A DNA stretch of 35,908 bases from Solobacterium sp. GTDB taxonomy: Bacteria; Bacillota_I; Bacilli_A; Erysipelotrichales; Erysipelotrichaceae. The stretch is taken from the NCBI GenBank assembly GCA_017539385.1, contig JAFYHC010000033.1:1-35908 (forward strand). The letters run 5' to 3'. The notes beneath the pieces were generated by a model that did no database searches, was not told where the DNA came from, and was given only the letters and a program-made list of their open reading frames with translations. Below are positions 27,201 through 33,938 of this stretch, in pieces. The position numbers and the translations under genes were made by a program. The first letter of the stretch is position 1; every line of letters begins with the position of its first letter.

Positions 27201-29375
27201 ATCGTTTTCTGACATGAAGATCAGGGACGATGCATCCACTGCCCTGGATACTTCCGCAAGACCGGAACCCTGCTGGAGAATGGATACGTATGCACCATTG
27301 TTCTTCATCGGTGTTGCCGTGGACATCAGCAGTGACTGGGAGATCTTGCGGGTATCGGCGCCAGCAAGTGCCGTGTTTTTTGCACGCAAATCATTTTCAT
27401 TCAGATATTCTGCCATTACAGCCGCAAGTCCTGCCATATGCGGGGCTGCCATGGATGTGCCGGACATCAGCTCATATTTTGCGGAACCGCCAGCTGTACC
27501 GGACTTTGTCTTATTGGTTCCAAATACCGAATAGATATCTCCGCCCGGTGCAGTGATTTCCGGCTTCATCAGCAGCGAACCAGGTACACCCCAGGAGGAG
27601 AAATCGGTGACTTCGGCGTCTTCACGCTTTGTACCGACGGCAGAAGAAACATCATCGGAAACCGTAACGGTTCCGGTGTAATAGGTATAATTGCCGGTCG
27701 TTTTCTTTGTGGAATTTGCTTTGATCGTTTCTGCATCTGCCAGAGTGATGGAGACCATCGGGAACGTACCCGTATAATCATCCAGTCCCATGGAGATTGC
27801 ACCGCCGGCTTCATTATTGGCAACGATCAGTGCCTTGGGTTTGGAACTGATTGCATTATTTCCTTTTTCATAGAAAGAGATTGCACCGCGGTTAACGATG
27901 ACGACTTTGCCATTCAGCGATACAGCTTTATTCACTGCTGTATAATCCGCTGCTTCACCCGCCGCATCAATATAAACATAGCTGTATGTGCCGCTGATCG
28001 AGCTCATTTCCGCACCGGTGGACGATGTCTCGGTGTAATAGACAGGCTGGTTCCCGTTGAAATTCAGCGGTGTGCCTGTTGTACCGATATTCTGTGCTGC
28101 AGCGACACCAAGGCTGTTAATAAACGTACCCGGTGATCCGCCGGTATGCATGGAGACATCATCGATATACAGGTCGGTATCCAGAAACTGTGTCAGTCCA
28201 TAGGAATTGCCGGCAGAGATGGTAACGACCAGCTTCTCTGCTTTGAGCAGTTTGTTCATCGTTCCCTGATAGGCATCGGAATAGGTAAAACCCTGTACCG
28301 AGGAACCAAGGGACAGGTTGACAGAATCTGCACCAAGTACGATGGCATCTTCGATCGCAGCCATATAATCCGAGTCATATGCACCGCCATTTGCACCAAA
28401 CACCTTCATGACAAGCAATTGTGCATCCGGTGCCATACCGACTGCTTTGACGGACGATGCCGCATCGATGTAGCTTGTGCCGCTTTTGATATAACGGTTA
28501 GCTGCAGCGATGCCCGCAACGTGAGAACCATGTTCTCCTTCTGTATCGCTCATATGATCGATCGTTGTATTGTTATCCACATAGTTGTATCCATATGGGA
28601 TCTTGGTAGATACATATCTGCCGTTGCCATTCAGCTGGGAGCTGACTTTGGTAATATCCGCAGATGTCATGAGGGATGGTGCATCCGTCAGCTTCCCAAT
28701 GGAATAATCAAACGCAGACGCATTGAATGACTGGTGCGTCGTATCAATGCCGGTATCGACAATTGCCACGCGTGTGCCGGCACCGGTATACCCTTCTGCC
28801 CATGCATTCACCGCTCCGACCATTCCGCTGGAAGTATTGGATGTATTGGGGGAAGCAGAATCCTCCTGCGGTTCATACTGGTTTTCCAGAATTACTTCTT
28901 TGACGCCGTCGACATTCTCTATCTTTGCAATGTCCATATAACGGACATTGGCAGAGATGATATTAACGGTCAGGGTCAGATTCCATTTCACATCCAGTGC
29001 ACTGCCGGTGACTGCTTCGATTCTCTTCGTCACAGCATCCTGATTCGCACGCAATGCATTCCGATACGATACCGCACCGGTATTGGATGCGATATTCTCT
29101 GTAGAATAGCCCTGATCCAGAGTCGAAGGATCGTCCAGAACAATACTGACACGAACCATACGGTTCATTTCTTCCGGTGTCAGTGCTTCTTCCGGTTCTT
29201 CAGTCTCCGTGACTTCTCCGAGCTTTTCTACATGCAGTGTGGATGCGTCAAGTTCTTCCATCTCCAGAACAGTCTCTTCGCCGTTTGGATCCGGAGTTTC
29301 GTTTTCCGCATGAATGAAATCAGCGTTTGAAAGCATCATCATCGCTGACATCAGAATAGAAATGAATTTTTTCAT
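20520..29375 (-). CDS. Giant secreted subtilisin-like (S8) protease with DUF4214 C-terminus
   Basis: 2951 residues. Order: signal peptide 1-23; inhibitor-like propeptide to about 170; S8 protease with Asp207 (VDTGID), His282 (HGSHVAG), oxyanion Asn390 and Ser641 (GTSMAAP), interrupted by a PA-like insert at about 440-580. A C5a-peptidase-like beta region contains a dockerin-like segment at 811-869 (DVNKDGVTDEADAQAIL, DGVDGLSSRDAQLLL). Then an Ig-like stretch, Big_2 at 1237-1322, a WD/propeller-like stretch at 1325-1575, and a cohesin-like fold at 1663-1737 (MKVTYDPSLLELD). Eleven repeats of about 76 residues (1768-2612), a second Big_2 (2615-2705) and four DUF4214-like units (2706-2951) complete it. 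No sortase motif. The SD GGGGAGGA precedes the ATG. It probably cleaves extracellular or host proteins at the surface. Confidence 0.92.
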   Translation of the reverse strand: MKKFISILMSAMMMLSNADFIHAENETPDPNGEETVLEMEELDASTLHVEKLGEVTETEEPEEALTPEEMNRMVRVSIVLDDPSTLDQGYSTENIASNTGAVSYRNALRANQDAVTKRIEAVTGSALDVKWNLTLTVNIISANVRYMDIAKIENVDGVKEVILENQYEPQEDSASPNTSNTSSGMVGAVNAWAEGYTGAGTRVAIVDTGIDTTHQSFNASAFDYSIGKLTDAPSLMTSADITKVSSQLNGNGRYVSTKIPYGYNYVDNNTTIDHMSDTEGEHGSHVAGIAAANRYIKSGTSYIDAASSVKAVGMAPDAQLLVMKVFGANGGAYDSDYMAAIEDAIVLGADSVNLSLGSSVQGFTYSDAYQGTMNKLLKAEKLVVTISAGNSYGLTQFLDTDLYIDDVSMHTGGSPGTFINSLGVAAAQNIGTTGTPLNFNGNQPVYYTETSSTGAEMSSISGTYSYVYIDAAGEAADYTAVNKAVSLNGKVVIVNRGAISFYEKGNNAISSKPKALIVANNEAGGAISMGLDDYTGTFPMVSITLADAETIKANSTKKTTGNYTYYTGTVTVSDDVSSAVGTKREDAEVTDFSSWGVPGSLLMKPEITAPGGDIYSVFGTNKTKSGTAGGSAKYELMSGTSMAAPHMAGLAAVMAEYLNENDLRAKNTALAGADTRKISQSLLMSTATPMKNNGAYVSILQQGSGLAEVSRAVDASSLIFMSENDGTLTAKTQAAADGKVKAEFGDDPQRTGVYTYGFTIYNLADQALKFNLKTDLFTQASYTENGEVFMSPGTKALNASVFYAWEGTEGALNDHDVNKDGVTDEADAQAILDVLSGENDGSGWDLAAGEMDGVDGLSSRDAQLLLNYEPESGALADGIVEAYGKRNVTVTIRLSDAQKQELDALYTGGAYVEGFTYVTCADTNSEGVSFAHEHSIPLLGFYGSWTDASMFDNTSYTDTLYHTEKTPYTGNTDTNYMTVKFNGTTNKFSGNPYAVEEEFPTERLAINSSASIERVYYNLYRGAGTTGFAVTKLDDDHNVTSVLGSTVLGNNIEGIWYYQVGGSWQSTSRKSYAAGKTISSYGVKEGDRIRAGFYAIPEYNAMMVSRDLTAEGAGKLNSASFNTVLASNVLGDGAYVGYDFIVDNTAPKIDQASLSGSTITVSASDTVNLAYVAVKSLDGKTVYAESIPASPTCTITFDASDAIAKAAGYVAVFAGDYAGNEAAAALKVNNNSSSDPYTISSISLDQTSLSLYKNNTATLTATILPLTASDHTATFTSSNTSVATVDNNGLVTAVGKGTATITATANGNTSKKATCSVTVTAVNKDLNGIVWDEEGNVFFSSFNSDNPSAYTKLHNTAAGQPLVSAYMASTSTLYAATMDESSQTTEVYSVNRNTYALTDYAPTYYFATDMAIGMSNSSYAAYAGLAQVYGPYLMAGNISKANDNGTDYVLLPYGFLDTTDTLGDGNYLAAIATKSRSSTSAQYYVLDTTGSIWQTTLTMSTSSVDFSTPTKVMDTGISCSFLYQNLYYDGTYLYWTHHDGSTCELIILNPSSKAIYRVGDFGEGVWPVGGLYVNGKVAPAETGEEMEDTSEPAEQITMDPCFIDEADAQVIRERIAAELDAFSESTSAVSAEKDTPVYGSLTAYKNGPADTPDDIGAGETDDAGNVTVTLSESTPVYNGLMKVTYDPSLLELDTVTSSLAYKSVHTDAAKGEITFAYANKEAIPANTELAQIRFKTTCTDASVTAVTEELNESLDLANSYEAEITPTDHNWDTDHPVWTWAEDLSSAQMTLTCKTDSAHTKVLDAVITDAITKEASCESAGIREYTASVTFNGKEYTDIKTQEIPALGHKYGEPTYEWSADNSSVTAKAVCEHDAGHVVTETVKTTAATVDATCEAAGSTTYTATFKNELFSEQTKVVEIPALGHKYGEPTYEWSADNSSVTAKAVCEHDASHVVTETVKTTVKTVDVTCEAAGSTTYTATFTNELFSEQTKTVEIPALGHDWQNPVWTWAEDFSKASVTFTCAHDAAHTRIIDAEITKETDAASCEEPGLVKYTAKAVLDGKEYTDSKEVYVEAVGHDYGEPSYVWSDDHSTVTATAVCKNDAFHVITETVKTTVKTVDATCEAAGSTTYTATFTNELFSEQTKVVEIPALGHKYGEPTYEWSADNSSVTAKAICEHDASHVITETVNTTVKTVDATCETAGSTTYTAAFTNELFSEQTKVVEIPALGHEYGEPVYEWAEDYSTATAKAICKHDESHVITETVKTTVKTVEPTCETAGSKTYTAAFTNKKFYTQTKTIEIPALGHDWQNPVWTWAEDYSSASATFTCAHDASHTKTIEASIEKRSEAASCEEAGLVTYTATVVLDDKQYTDVKEAYVEAVGHAWGAPVWKWSEDHASAEAVFTCERDASHKVTIQAEVTEEITKAAACESEGVKTFTATAVLEGNTYTDVQTEAIPAIGHKYGEPTYEWTADNSSVTAKAVCEHDASHVITETVQTTGKTVDATCEIAGSTTYTATFTNELFSEQNKVVEIPALGHKYGEPTYEWAEDNSSVTAKAICEHDASHVITETVQTTSETIPATEDKDGSTTYIAVFTNELFETQTKVIVIPATGPQTIHVTGVELNKTELTLRVGNSETLIATVLPEDAEDKSVTWSSSDEAIATVDSNGKVTAVADKGIADPSTAVIVAATKDGGYVASCTVTVEDPINAFVRRLYDLCFGRKADTGGFRTWTNALRTKEKTAAQVIIGFFESKEMTQMNLSDAEYVERCYRVMMDRASDAGGKKNWTEALDAGCTKRAVLRGFVGSAEFSKICEEYGIVRGEITVSEWRDQNLGITKFVARCYREVLGRKAEVGGLNNWCKKILTASNKKQAAVDMATNGFFHSPEYLKKNTSNEQYVTTLYKTFLGREADPSGYRNWLNKLKSGASRDSVMLGFSNSAEFAKIMESYGIK
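21540..24074 (-). repeat. Coding repeat array: eleven units of about 230 bp
   Basis: Residues 1768-2612 of the giant protease. Units begin near GHKYGEPTYEW or GHDWQNPVWTW and run 76-80 residues. Each has a W-(A/S)-(E/D)-D segment, a C-x2-D-x2-H motif (CEHDASH, CAHDASH, CKHDESH; once CKNDAFH), usually an ATCE-AG motif with a second Cys, and an ending near IPALGH. Two subtypes (KYGEPTYEW and DWQNPVWTW) are interspersed. Many synonymous differences between units show that the array is not a fresh slippage product. Confidence 0.9.
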
Positions 29376-29386
29376 ATGTAGTCCTC

Positions 29387-29396
29387 CCCTTAAGGG
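29387..29396. promoter_or_regulatory. Palindrome CCCTTAAGGG beside the protease SD
   Basis: Perfect 10-bp palindrome overlapping the start of the GGGGAGGA ribosome site of the giant protease. It could be an operator or chance. Confidence 0.25.
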
Positions 29397-29412
29397 TTCG
29401 TATATAGTTGTA

Positions 29413-29421
29413 ATTCTATCA
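29413..29421 (-). promoter_or_regulatory. Likely extended -10 for the giant protease
   Basis: Minus strand TGATAGAAT gives an extended -10 (TAGAAT at 29418-29413). Transcription would start near 29406, about 30 bases before the ATG. The -35 region (TTTCTG, 17 bases up) is poor. Confidence 0.4.
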
Positions 29422-29465
29422 CTTCACCTGTTCTGCAGAAAACTTTTTCTTTATCCCGATGAAAA

Positions 29466-29499
29466 TTTCAAAAAAGTGAAAGCAGACGCTTTCACTTTT
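29466..29499 (-). terminator. Strong intrinsic terminator (usable in both directions)
   Basis: Perfect 12-bp stem AAAAGTGAAAGC-4-GCTTTCACTTTT, followed by a T-run on the minus strand, about 60 bases after the stop at 29559. A 7-bp hairpin ATACCAT-CA-ATGGTAT at 29509-29524 precedes it. Confidence 0.9.
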
Positions 29500-29558
29500 A
29501 CAGACTGTATACCATCAATGGTATTTCATTGTGGTTTATCCGCGGGAACAGGATGAAC

Positions 29559-32009
29559 TCACTTATACATGGCATAGCATACATATCCGCCGCGCAGGTC
29601 ATAGGAATCTGTGCTGCGCTGGCTGAACAGGCTTTCGATGGAATATTTGCCGGTCGTTCCCAATGGATCGTATACATTGCACGATCCGGCGGAAGAACCC
29701 CATAAGACGATCTCATGCGTCATGCCAGGTGTAATGACAAAGTCACCCAGTCCGACGATGATCGTGACGATATAGCCTTTGGCAAGGGCTGCGGACAGTT
29801 TATTGGCAGTATCGATGCCATAGCAGGATACGCCCCAGTGCTGCGCGGCGTATTTGTTGGCTGCTCCGCTTCCGCCGTGTGCGAGTCTGCCAAATTCCTG
29901 CGTATTGTCATACAGCCATGTTGCGACCGTCGGCGGCAGGATCTCTTTGTTTAATATCCCGCTCAGTGCCATGGCAATGGATGTCGGCACACAGCCGGTT
30001 TTCCCAAGGGTATAGCCATTGATCTTCGTCTCTGCCCAGCGTGCATCTTTCTGCAGATAACGCACCGGCGTATATTGCGTGATCGTTTCAGCCACCTGGT
30101 TTTCTTTCAGGATGCCCAGCGTATCACAGCGTTTCTTGAATTCTGCGGAATATACAAATCCATTCAGAACGGTCAATCGCTTCATGCCGTTTTCCAGATT
30201 CCTGACCCAGGAGCTGCCTACCGTGGAATCCCTGCGCTTTCGTCCCAGTACGCACTCATACAGCACACTAACAAAGTCTTCGTTGCTTAAGCCTCTTGCG
30301 GCAAATTCAATGGAATTGAGGAAGTGGCGCGCATACTGCGCACCGCTCATCTGCTTTGTCAGCAGCCATTTGACCTTCTCTTCCAGTTCATTCAGTTTGA
30401 AATTCCTGCCCAGACCGATCAGATAGAACGATGACGCAAAACATGTAACAGCATAATTCTTATCCACATACCAGCCGGATGTATAGGAACCCGGTTTGAT
30501 GCCCATGGATTCGCATTTATTGCGGAATTCCGCAGAACCGATGAATCCATGCATCATTGCCCGGTATGTCTGCCCATTGCGCATCTTTTCCGCCCAGGAG
30601 GCAACTTCCGTCTCACTGCCATCTCTTTCCAGGATCGCCTTGTACAGCATCCGGATATAGTCTTCGTTGGATGGCATGCGGTTCTGGAATTCGGTACTGT
30701 TAAGAATATTGGTAATGATTTTAGAGGCAGTCTCTCCATCCAGCAGCTTGCCGACCCAGTTTTCCAGTCCGCCGAATTCAGCATCTCTTGCCAGGAAGAT
30801 CCGGTACAGATCCATGACAAACCGTGTAACAGCACGATTCTGATCGACCCGGTATGGCGACTTATACGTGCCGCGCTTAATACCCAGTGCCCGGCATTTG
30901 TTGTTGAATTCCGTGGAATTGAGGAATCCCTGCAGGATCAGTTTATAGGTCTGCCCGTCATCCATCCGTCCTGCCCAAGATGCGACTTCCTTCTCACTGC
31001 CTTCTCTGCCAAGTGCTGTCCGGTACATGATCTGTACAAATGTCTTATGATCCGGGAAGTTGGAACGGAATTCCTTGCTTTCAATGAAATTACTGACCAG
31101 TGTGGTACCGCTCATGCCTTCGGTCAGTTTCGTGATCCAGTTTTCAAGACCATGCGCATCACAGCCTCTCTGCAGCACGGTCAGGTAGATATTTGCGACA
31201 AATGCGGAAATATCCGGATACTGGTCTGCCATCAGATTCGATACGAATTTACCGGGACGAATTCCAATCACGGAACAGCGTTTGATGAATTCTGCAGATC
31301 CGACAAATCCCTGTATGACCTTGCCATATGATATGCCGGCATCCAGACGGTTAGCCCATGACGTGATTTCTGAGGCACCGCCCTCTCTTCCAAGGATCGC
31401 CCGGTACATCATACTGACAAAGTTCGCATTCGACGGGAAATGGCTCTGGAATTCCTCAGAGAAGATAATATCTTTGATGATATCTGCTGCGGTAGTGCCG
31501 TCATTGACCGCTGCAGTCCATTTTGCAAGTTCCGCTTCTGCCGGATCTCTTGCCAGTGTTACCGTATAGATTCCTCTCAGGAAGTTTTCCAGTTCGGTTG
31601 GAGAGAGGATCTCGTCTGCCGTTTCACCGCTCTCCTCTTCCGGTACAGGCGTCTCCTCCGGTCCCGGTGTTTCTTCTGGTGCAGGCGTTTCTTCGGGAAC
31701 GGGTGTTTCCTCTGGTGCAGGTGTCACTTCCGGTATTGGAGTTTCCTCGGGCAGCGGTGTTTCTTCCGGCTCCGGGGTCACGATCGGTTCTTCCGGATCT
31801 GGTGTCTCTTGCGGTTCCACATTTTCTTCATCAGGCTCTTCCTCAGGCACTGTTTCGGAAGGATTTTCCTCTTCCTTGTACTCTTCCTCTTCCGTTATGA
31901 TTTCTTCTGCTATTCCGCTGTCCTGCTCCTCAAACTCCTCCGCATGCAAAGAAACCGACTGAATACAGAGCAGAGCAAAGCACAACATTACCTTGATGAT
32001 TCTCTTCAT
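29559..32009 (-). CDS. Secreted DUF4214 repeat protein with C39-like cysteine peptidase domain
   Basis: 816 residues. Signal peptide 1-23 (cleavage near SLHA-EE), an acidic Pro/Glu linker at 24-135 with PEETPxP repeats, and eight DUF4214-like units (starting near 141, 195, 265, 322, 393, 449, 518, 575) in alternating A and B types. The C-terminal C39-like domain (about 645-816) has Cys673 (TGCVPTSIAMALSG), His765 (GMTHEIVLWGSS) and Asp781 (VYDPLG) as likely catalytic triad. C39-like domains cleave peptides, often after double-Gly leaders when fused to exporters; free secreted forms are poorly known. Unit seven is degenerate. The SD GGAGGT lies six bases before the ATG. It is the third gene after the XRE regulator. 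Confidence 0.88.
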   Translation of the reverse strand: MKRIIKVMLCFALLCIQSVSLHAEEFEEQDSGIAEEIITEEEEYKEEENPSETVPEEEPDEENVEPQETPDPEEPIVTPEPEETPLPEETPIPEVTPAPEETPVPEETPAPEETPGPEETPVPEEESGETADEILSPTELENFLRGIYTVTLARDPAEAELAKWTAAVNDGTTAADIIKDIIFSEEFQSHFPSNANFVSMMYRAILGREGGASEITSWANRLDAGISYGKVIQGFVGSAEFIKRCSVIGIRPGKFVSNLMADQYPDISAFVANIYLTVLQRGCDAHGLENWITKLTEGMSGTTLVSNFIESKEFRSNFPDHKTFVQIMYRTALGREGSEKEVASWAGRMDDGQTYKLILQGFLNSTEFNNKCRALGIKRGTYKSPYRVDQNRAVTRFVMDLYRIFLARDAEFGGLENWVGKLLDGETASKIITNILNSTEFQNRMPSNEDYIRMLYKAILERDGSETEVASWAEKMRNGQTYRAMMHGFIGSAEFRNKCESMGIKPGSYTSGWYVDKNYAVTCFASSFYLIGLGRNFKLNELEEKVKWLLTKQMSGAQYARHFLNSIEFAARGLSNEDFVSVLYECVLGRKRRDSTVGSSWVRNLENGMKRLTVLNGFVYSAEFKKRCDTLGILKENQVAETITQYTPVRYLQKDARWAETKINGYTLGKTGCVPTSIAMALSGILNKEILPPTVATWLYDNTQEFGRLAHGGSGAANKYAAQHWGVSCYGIDTANKLSAALAKGYIVTIIVGLGDFVITPGMTHEIVLWGSSAGSCNVYDPLGTTGKYSIESLFSQRSTDSYDLRGGYVCYAMYK
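31635..31772 (-). repeat. Coding repeat: PEETPxP stalk
   Basis: Residues 80-125 of the preceding protein carry about seven hexapeptide repeats of the form (P/A)PEETP. They form an extended acidic stalk, typical of wall-spanning linkers. Confidence 0.85.
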
Positions 32010-32073
32010 TCTTCTACCTCCTGCGAAGAAGCAGACAGAGCCGTTTGTCTTTCACCGGCTTCCTGCTGTCCAC

Positions 32074-32850
32074 TTATTGATTCATTGTTACAAGCGGCTG
32101 TCCTTCTGCCAGCTGCTGCAGTTCCTTCCGCTCGTCTTCCCGTACATCTGCGGTATTTACATTTATAACAGTATCATAATTTCCATTCAGAATTCCGGTC
32201 GTAACAAGAACATATCCATTCAGACGGTCTGTAACCTGTCCTCCCTTGATCACATTTTCCTGTCCTTCCGGCAGAATCGTATAACTGATCAGTGAGAATC
32301 CGTCTGCAGATGCATAATTCCGATTAAACCAGTAAACACCATAGCGGCTGTTTTCGGCATTGACCGGGTATGTCAGTACTTCATTTGCAATTTTCAAATC
32401 AATATTGATGCGGGCATCATCGTCTTCCAACCATCCGGTGATCTGCGGCACAACATCCGGCATAAGGGTTCGAAGACGGAACTCGATTTCTTTCTGTCTT
32501 ACTGTATCAAGAATCCTGAAACATGTATACCCGCTCTCTTCTTTTACCGCCTGTTTGAAAACCAGTTTCGAATCGAGACGCTCACGGCTGACATCTTCTC
32601 CCGCAACCGAATAGTGAAACCGGGATACTGCAGTTTTTTCATCTGCGACAGTATAAAATGTGCCATCTTCCCAGTATTGTTCCATTGTGACCTCTTCTGC
32701 CGAGTCGTCCTGCGGATTGGTTCGAGGTATATCCTCCTTCATCGATTCCTGTGGAACAGAATGTGATGCTGTACAGCTGCTCAGAGCAAATAGTACTATG
32801 CCTGACAGGATCCATTTACGATTGAATATATACGTTTTCCTTCGAAACAT
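32074..32850 (-). CDS. Exported lipoprotein of unknown function
   Basis: 258 residues. The signal peptide with lipobox (GIVLFALSSC) is followed by a Ser/Glu/Asp-rich tether and a beta-rich domain with no family I can name (WEDGTFYTVADEKTAVSRFH; TGWLEDDDARINIDLKI). The frame stays open upstream to 33000, but that overlaps the regulator. The ATG at 32850 starts the signal peptide and has GGAGGA seven bases ahead. It overlaps the 3' end of the regulator gene by 35 bases and precedes the C39 protein gene by 64 bases. A sensor or accessory protein for either is possible. No enzyme motif seen. Confidence 0.78.
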   Translation of the reverse strand: MFRRKTYIFNRKWILSGIVLFALSSCTASHSVPQESMKEDIPRTNPQDDSAEEVTMEQYWEDGTFYTVADEKTAVSRFHYSVAGEDVSRERLDSKLVFKQAVKEESGYTCFRILDTVRQKEIEFRLRTLMPDVVPQITGWLEDDDARINIDLKIANEVLTYPVNAENSRYGVYWFNRNYASADGFSLISYTILPEGQENVIKGGQVTDRLNGYVLVTTGILNGNYDTVINVNTADVREDERKELQQLAEGQPLVTMNQ

Positions 32851-33742
32851 GTTCTTTCTCCTCCATTTCCATATCCCGGCTTCGTTTTCTTTCCAGGATG
32901 CGATATTCAAAGATGACCAGTGCAACGATACAGACGGTCTGTACCATTCGTACAATTCGCGAAAAGATATCCGCTTTGGACGGCCATTGCAGAAAGGCAT
33001 TTCCTTCCAGCAGTTTCACTTCATTCCAATCCGAGATGATCAGTGTCACGCTTTCCGTACAGACAAACAGGCCAATGATGCAAAGCAGTACAATGATCCA
33101 GACTGCCCGTTTATCTTTTCTGCCAGGTACTGCAAAACCATACAATACAAGACAGGCTGTCAAGATCGTCAGTCCGTCCCGGACGAACGGCCAGAAGTGC
33201 TGAATACCATGCAGATCTTTATAGTGCTCAATCAATGCCATTCTGATCTGAGGATCAAGGAATATCTCCAATTCCGATAAAACAAAGCAGAAGAAGATAC
33301 ATCCGGCTGCTTTCGGCACTGCCTTTTCCTTCAGACACAGTGCCAGTCCGACTGCTGATGCGACAAGGATCAGCAGTTCCCCTGCACGCAGCTGGTTCGT
33401 CGCTGCCATTCCTGTTCCAAAGAGCACCATTTTGAAGATGACCTGCAGCAGAGCCAGTACATTCAATGCGGAAAACAATACGATTTCTGCTTTCCGATGG
33501 GCATCATCCTGCACGACCCGTGTACTTTCCGTATGGATCCGGTAGTCTTCATCGGAAAGCAGTTCATTGTAGCTCATACCAAGTGTTTCGGAAAGGATTC
33601 GCAGACTGGAGATATCCGGTATTCTCCTCCCTGCTTCCCAGTTTGACAATGTGCCCGCCGTCACACCAAGCTGTTTTGCCAGTACTTCCTGCTTGATCTG
33701 ATGGGATATCCGGTATTCCTTCAGTTTTTCTCCGATTCTCAT
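32816..33742 (-). CDS. XRE-family regulator with C-terminal membrane domain
   Basis: 308 residues. The N-terminal helix-turn-helix (about 6-60: LKEYRISHQIKQEVLAKQLG, TAGTLSNWEAGRRIPD) is of the Cro/CI type. The rest has about six hydrophobic spans (for example LLILVASAVGLALCL and AVWIIVLLCIIGLFVC) and ends in a charged tail. Membrane-tethered XRE regulators usually sense an envelope or peptide signal. The reading frame extends 51 residues upstream, but the ATG at 33742 has a strong AGGAGG and starts the HTH domain. It overlaps the lipoprotein gene and probably controls this three-gene unit. Confidence 0.87.
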   Translation of the reverse strand: MRIGEKLKEYRISHQIKQEVLAKQLGVTAGTLSNWEAGRRIPDISSLRILSETLGMSYNELLSDEDYRIHTESTRVVQDDAHRKAEIVLFSALNVLALLQVIFKMVLFGTGMAATNQLRAGELLILVASAVGLALCLKEKAVPKAAGCIFFCFVLSELEIFLDPQIRMALIEHYKDLHGIQHFWPFVRDGLTILTACLVLYGFAVPGRKDKRAVWIIVLLCIIGLFVCTESVTLIISDWNEVKLLEGNAFLQWPSKADIFSRIVRMVQTVCIVALVIFEYRILERKRSRDMEMEEKEHVSKENVYIQS

Positions 33743-33761
33743 ATCCGCCCCTCCTGCTCTC

Positions 33762-33790
33762 AAAGTAGTAGTCCTGCTGCTTTTTTTCAA
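33762..33790 (-). promoter_or_regulatory. Possible promoter of the XRE operon
   Basis: Minus strand TTGAAA (33790-33785), 17 bases, TACTTT (33767-33762). The leader would be very short because the SD starts within ten bases. A weak -10 and the ACTACTAC repeat make this tentative. Confidence 0.35.
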
Positions 33791-33878
33791 GAATATGAGG
33801 TTTTCCAAATGAAAAGCAGGTAAATATGCACTTTCCGGCACAAATAACCTGCCTGAGACTTGCATCAGCAGTTTCCAG

Positions 33879-33926
33879 AAAAAGATATGTGGCAAACTGC
33901 ATTATCTAACACAGTCTGCCACATAT
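33879..33926 (-). terminator. Long-stem intrinsic terminator
   Basis: Arms ATATGTGGCA/TGCCACATAT (10 bp, perfect) plus inner ACTG/CAGT, then CTTTTTC on the minus strand. It begins 13 bases after the stop at 33939 and ends that gene's transcript ahead of the XRE operon. Confidence 0.8.
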
Positions 33927-33938
33927 AAGTCACAGTCT

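Noticed and set aside
32851..33000. Longer N-terminus for the second lipoprotein
   Set aside because: It lies within the regulator gene and buries the lipobox. The ATG at 32850 has a GGAGGA SD.
33743..33895. Longer N-terminus for the XRE regulator
   Set aside because: The extra 51 residues precede a complete HTH domain and run into the terminator. The ATG at 33742 has AGGAGG.
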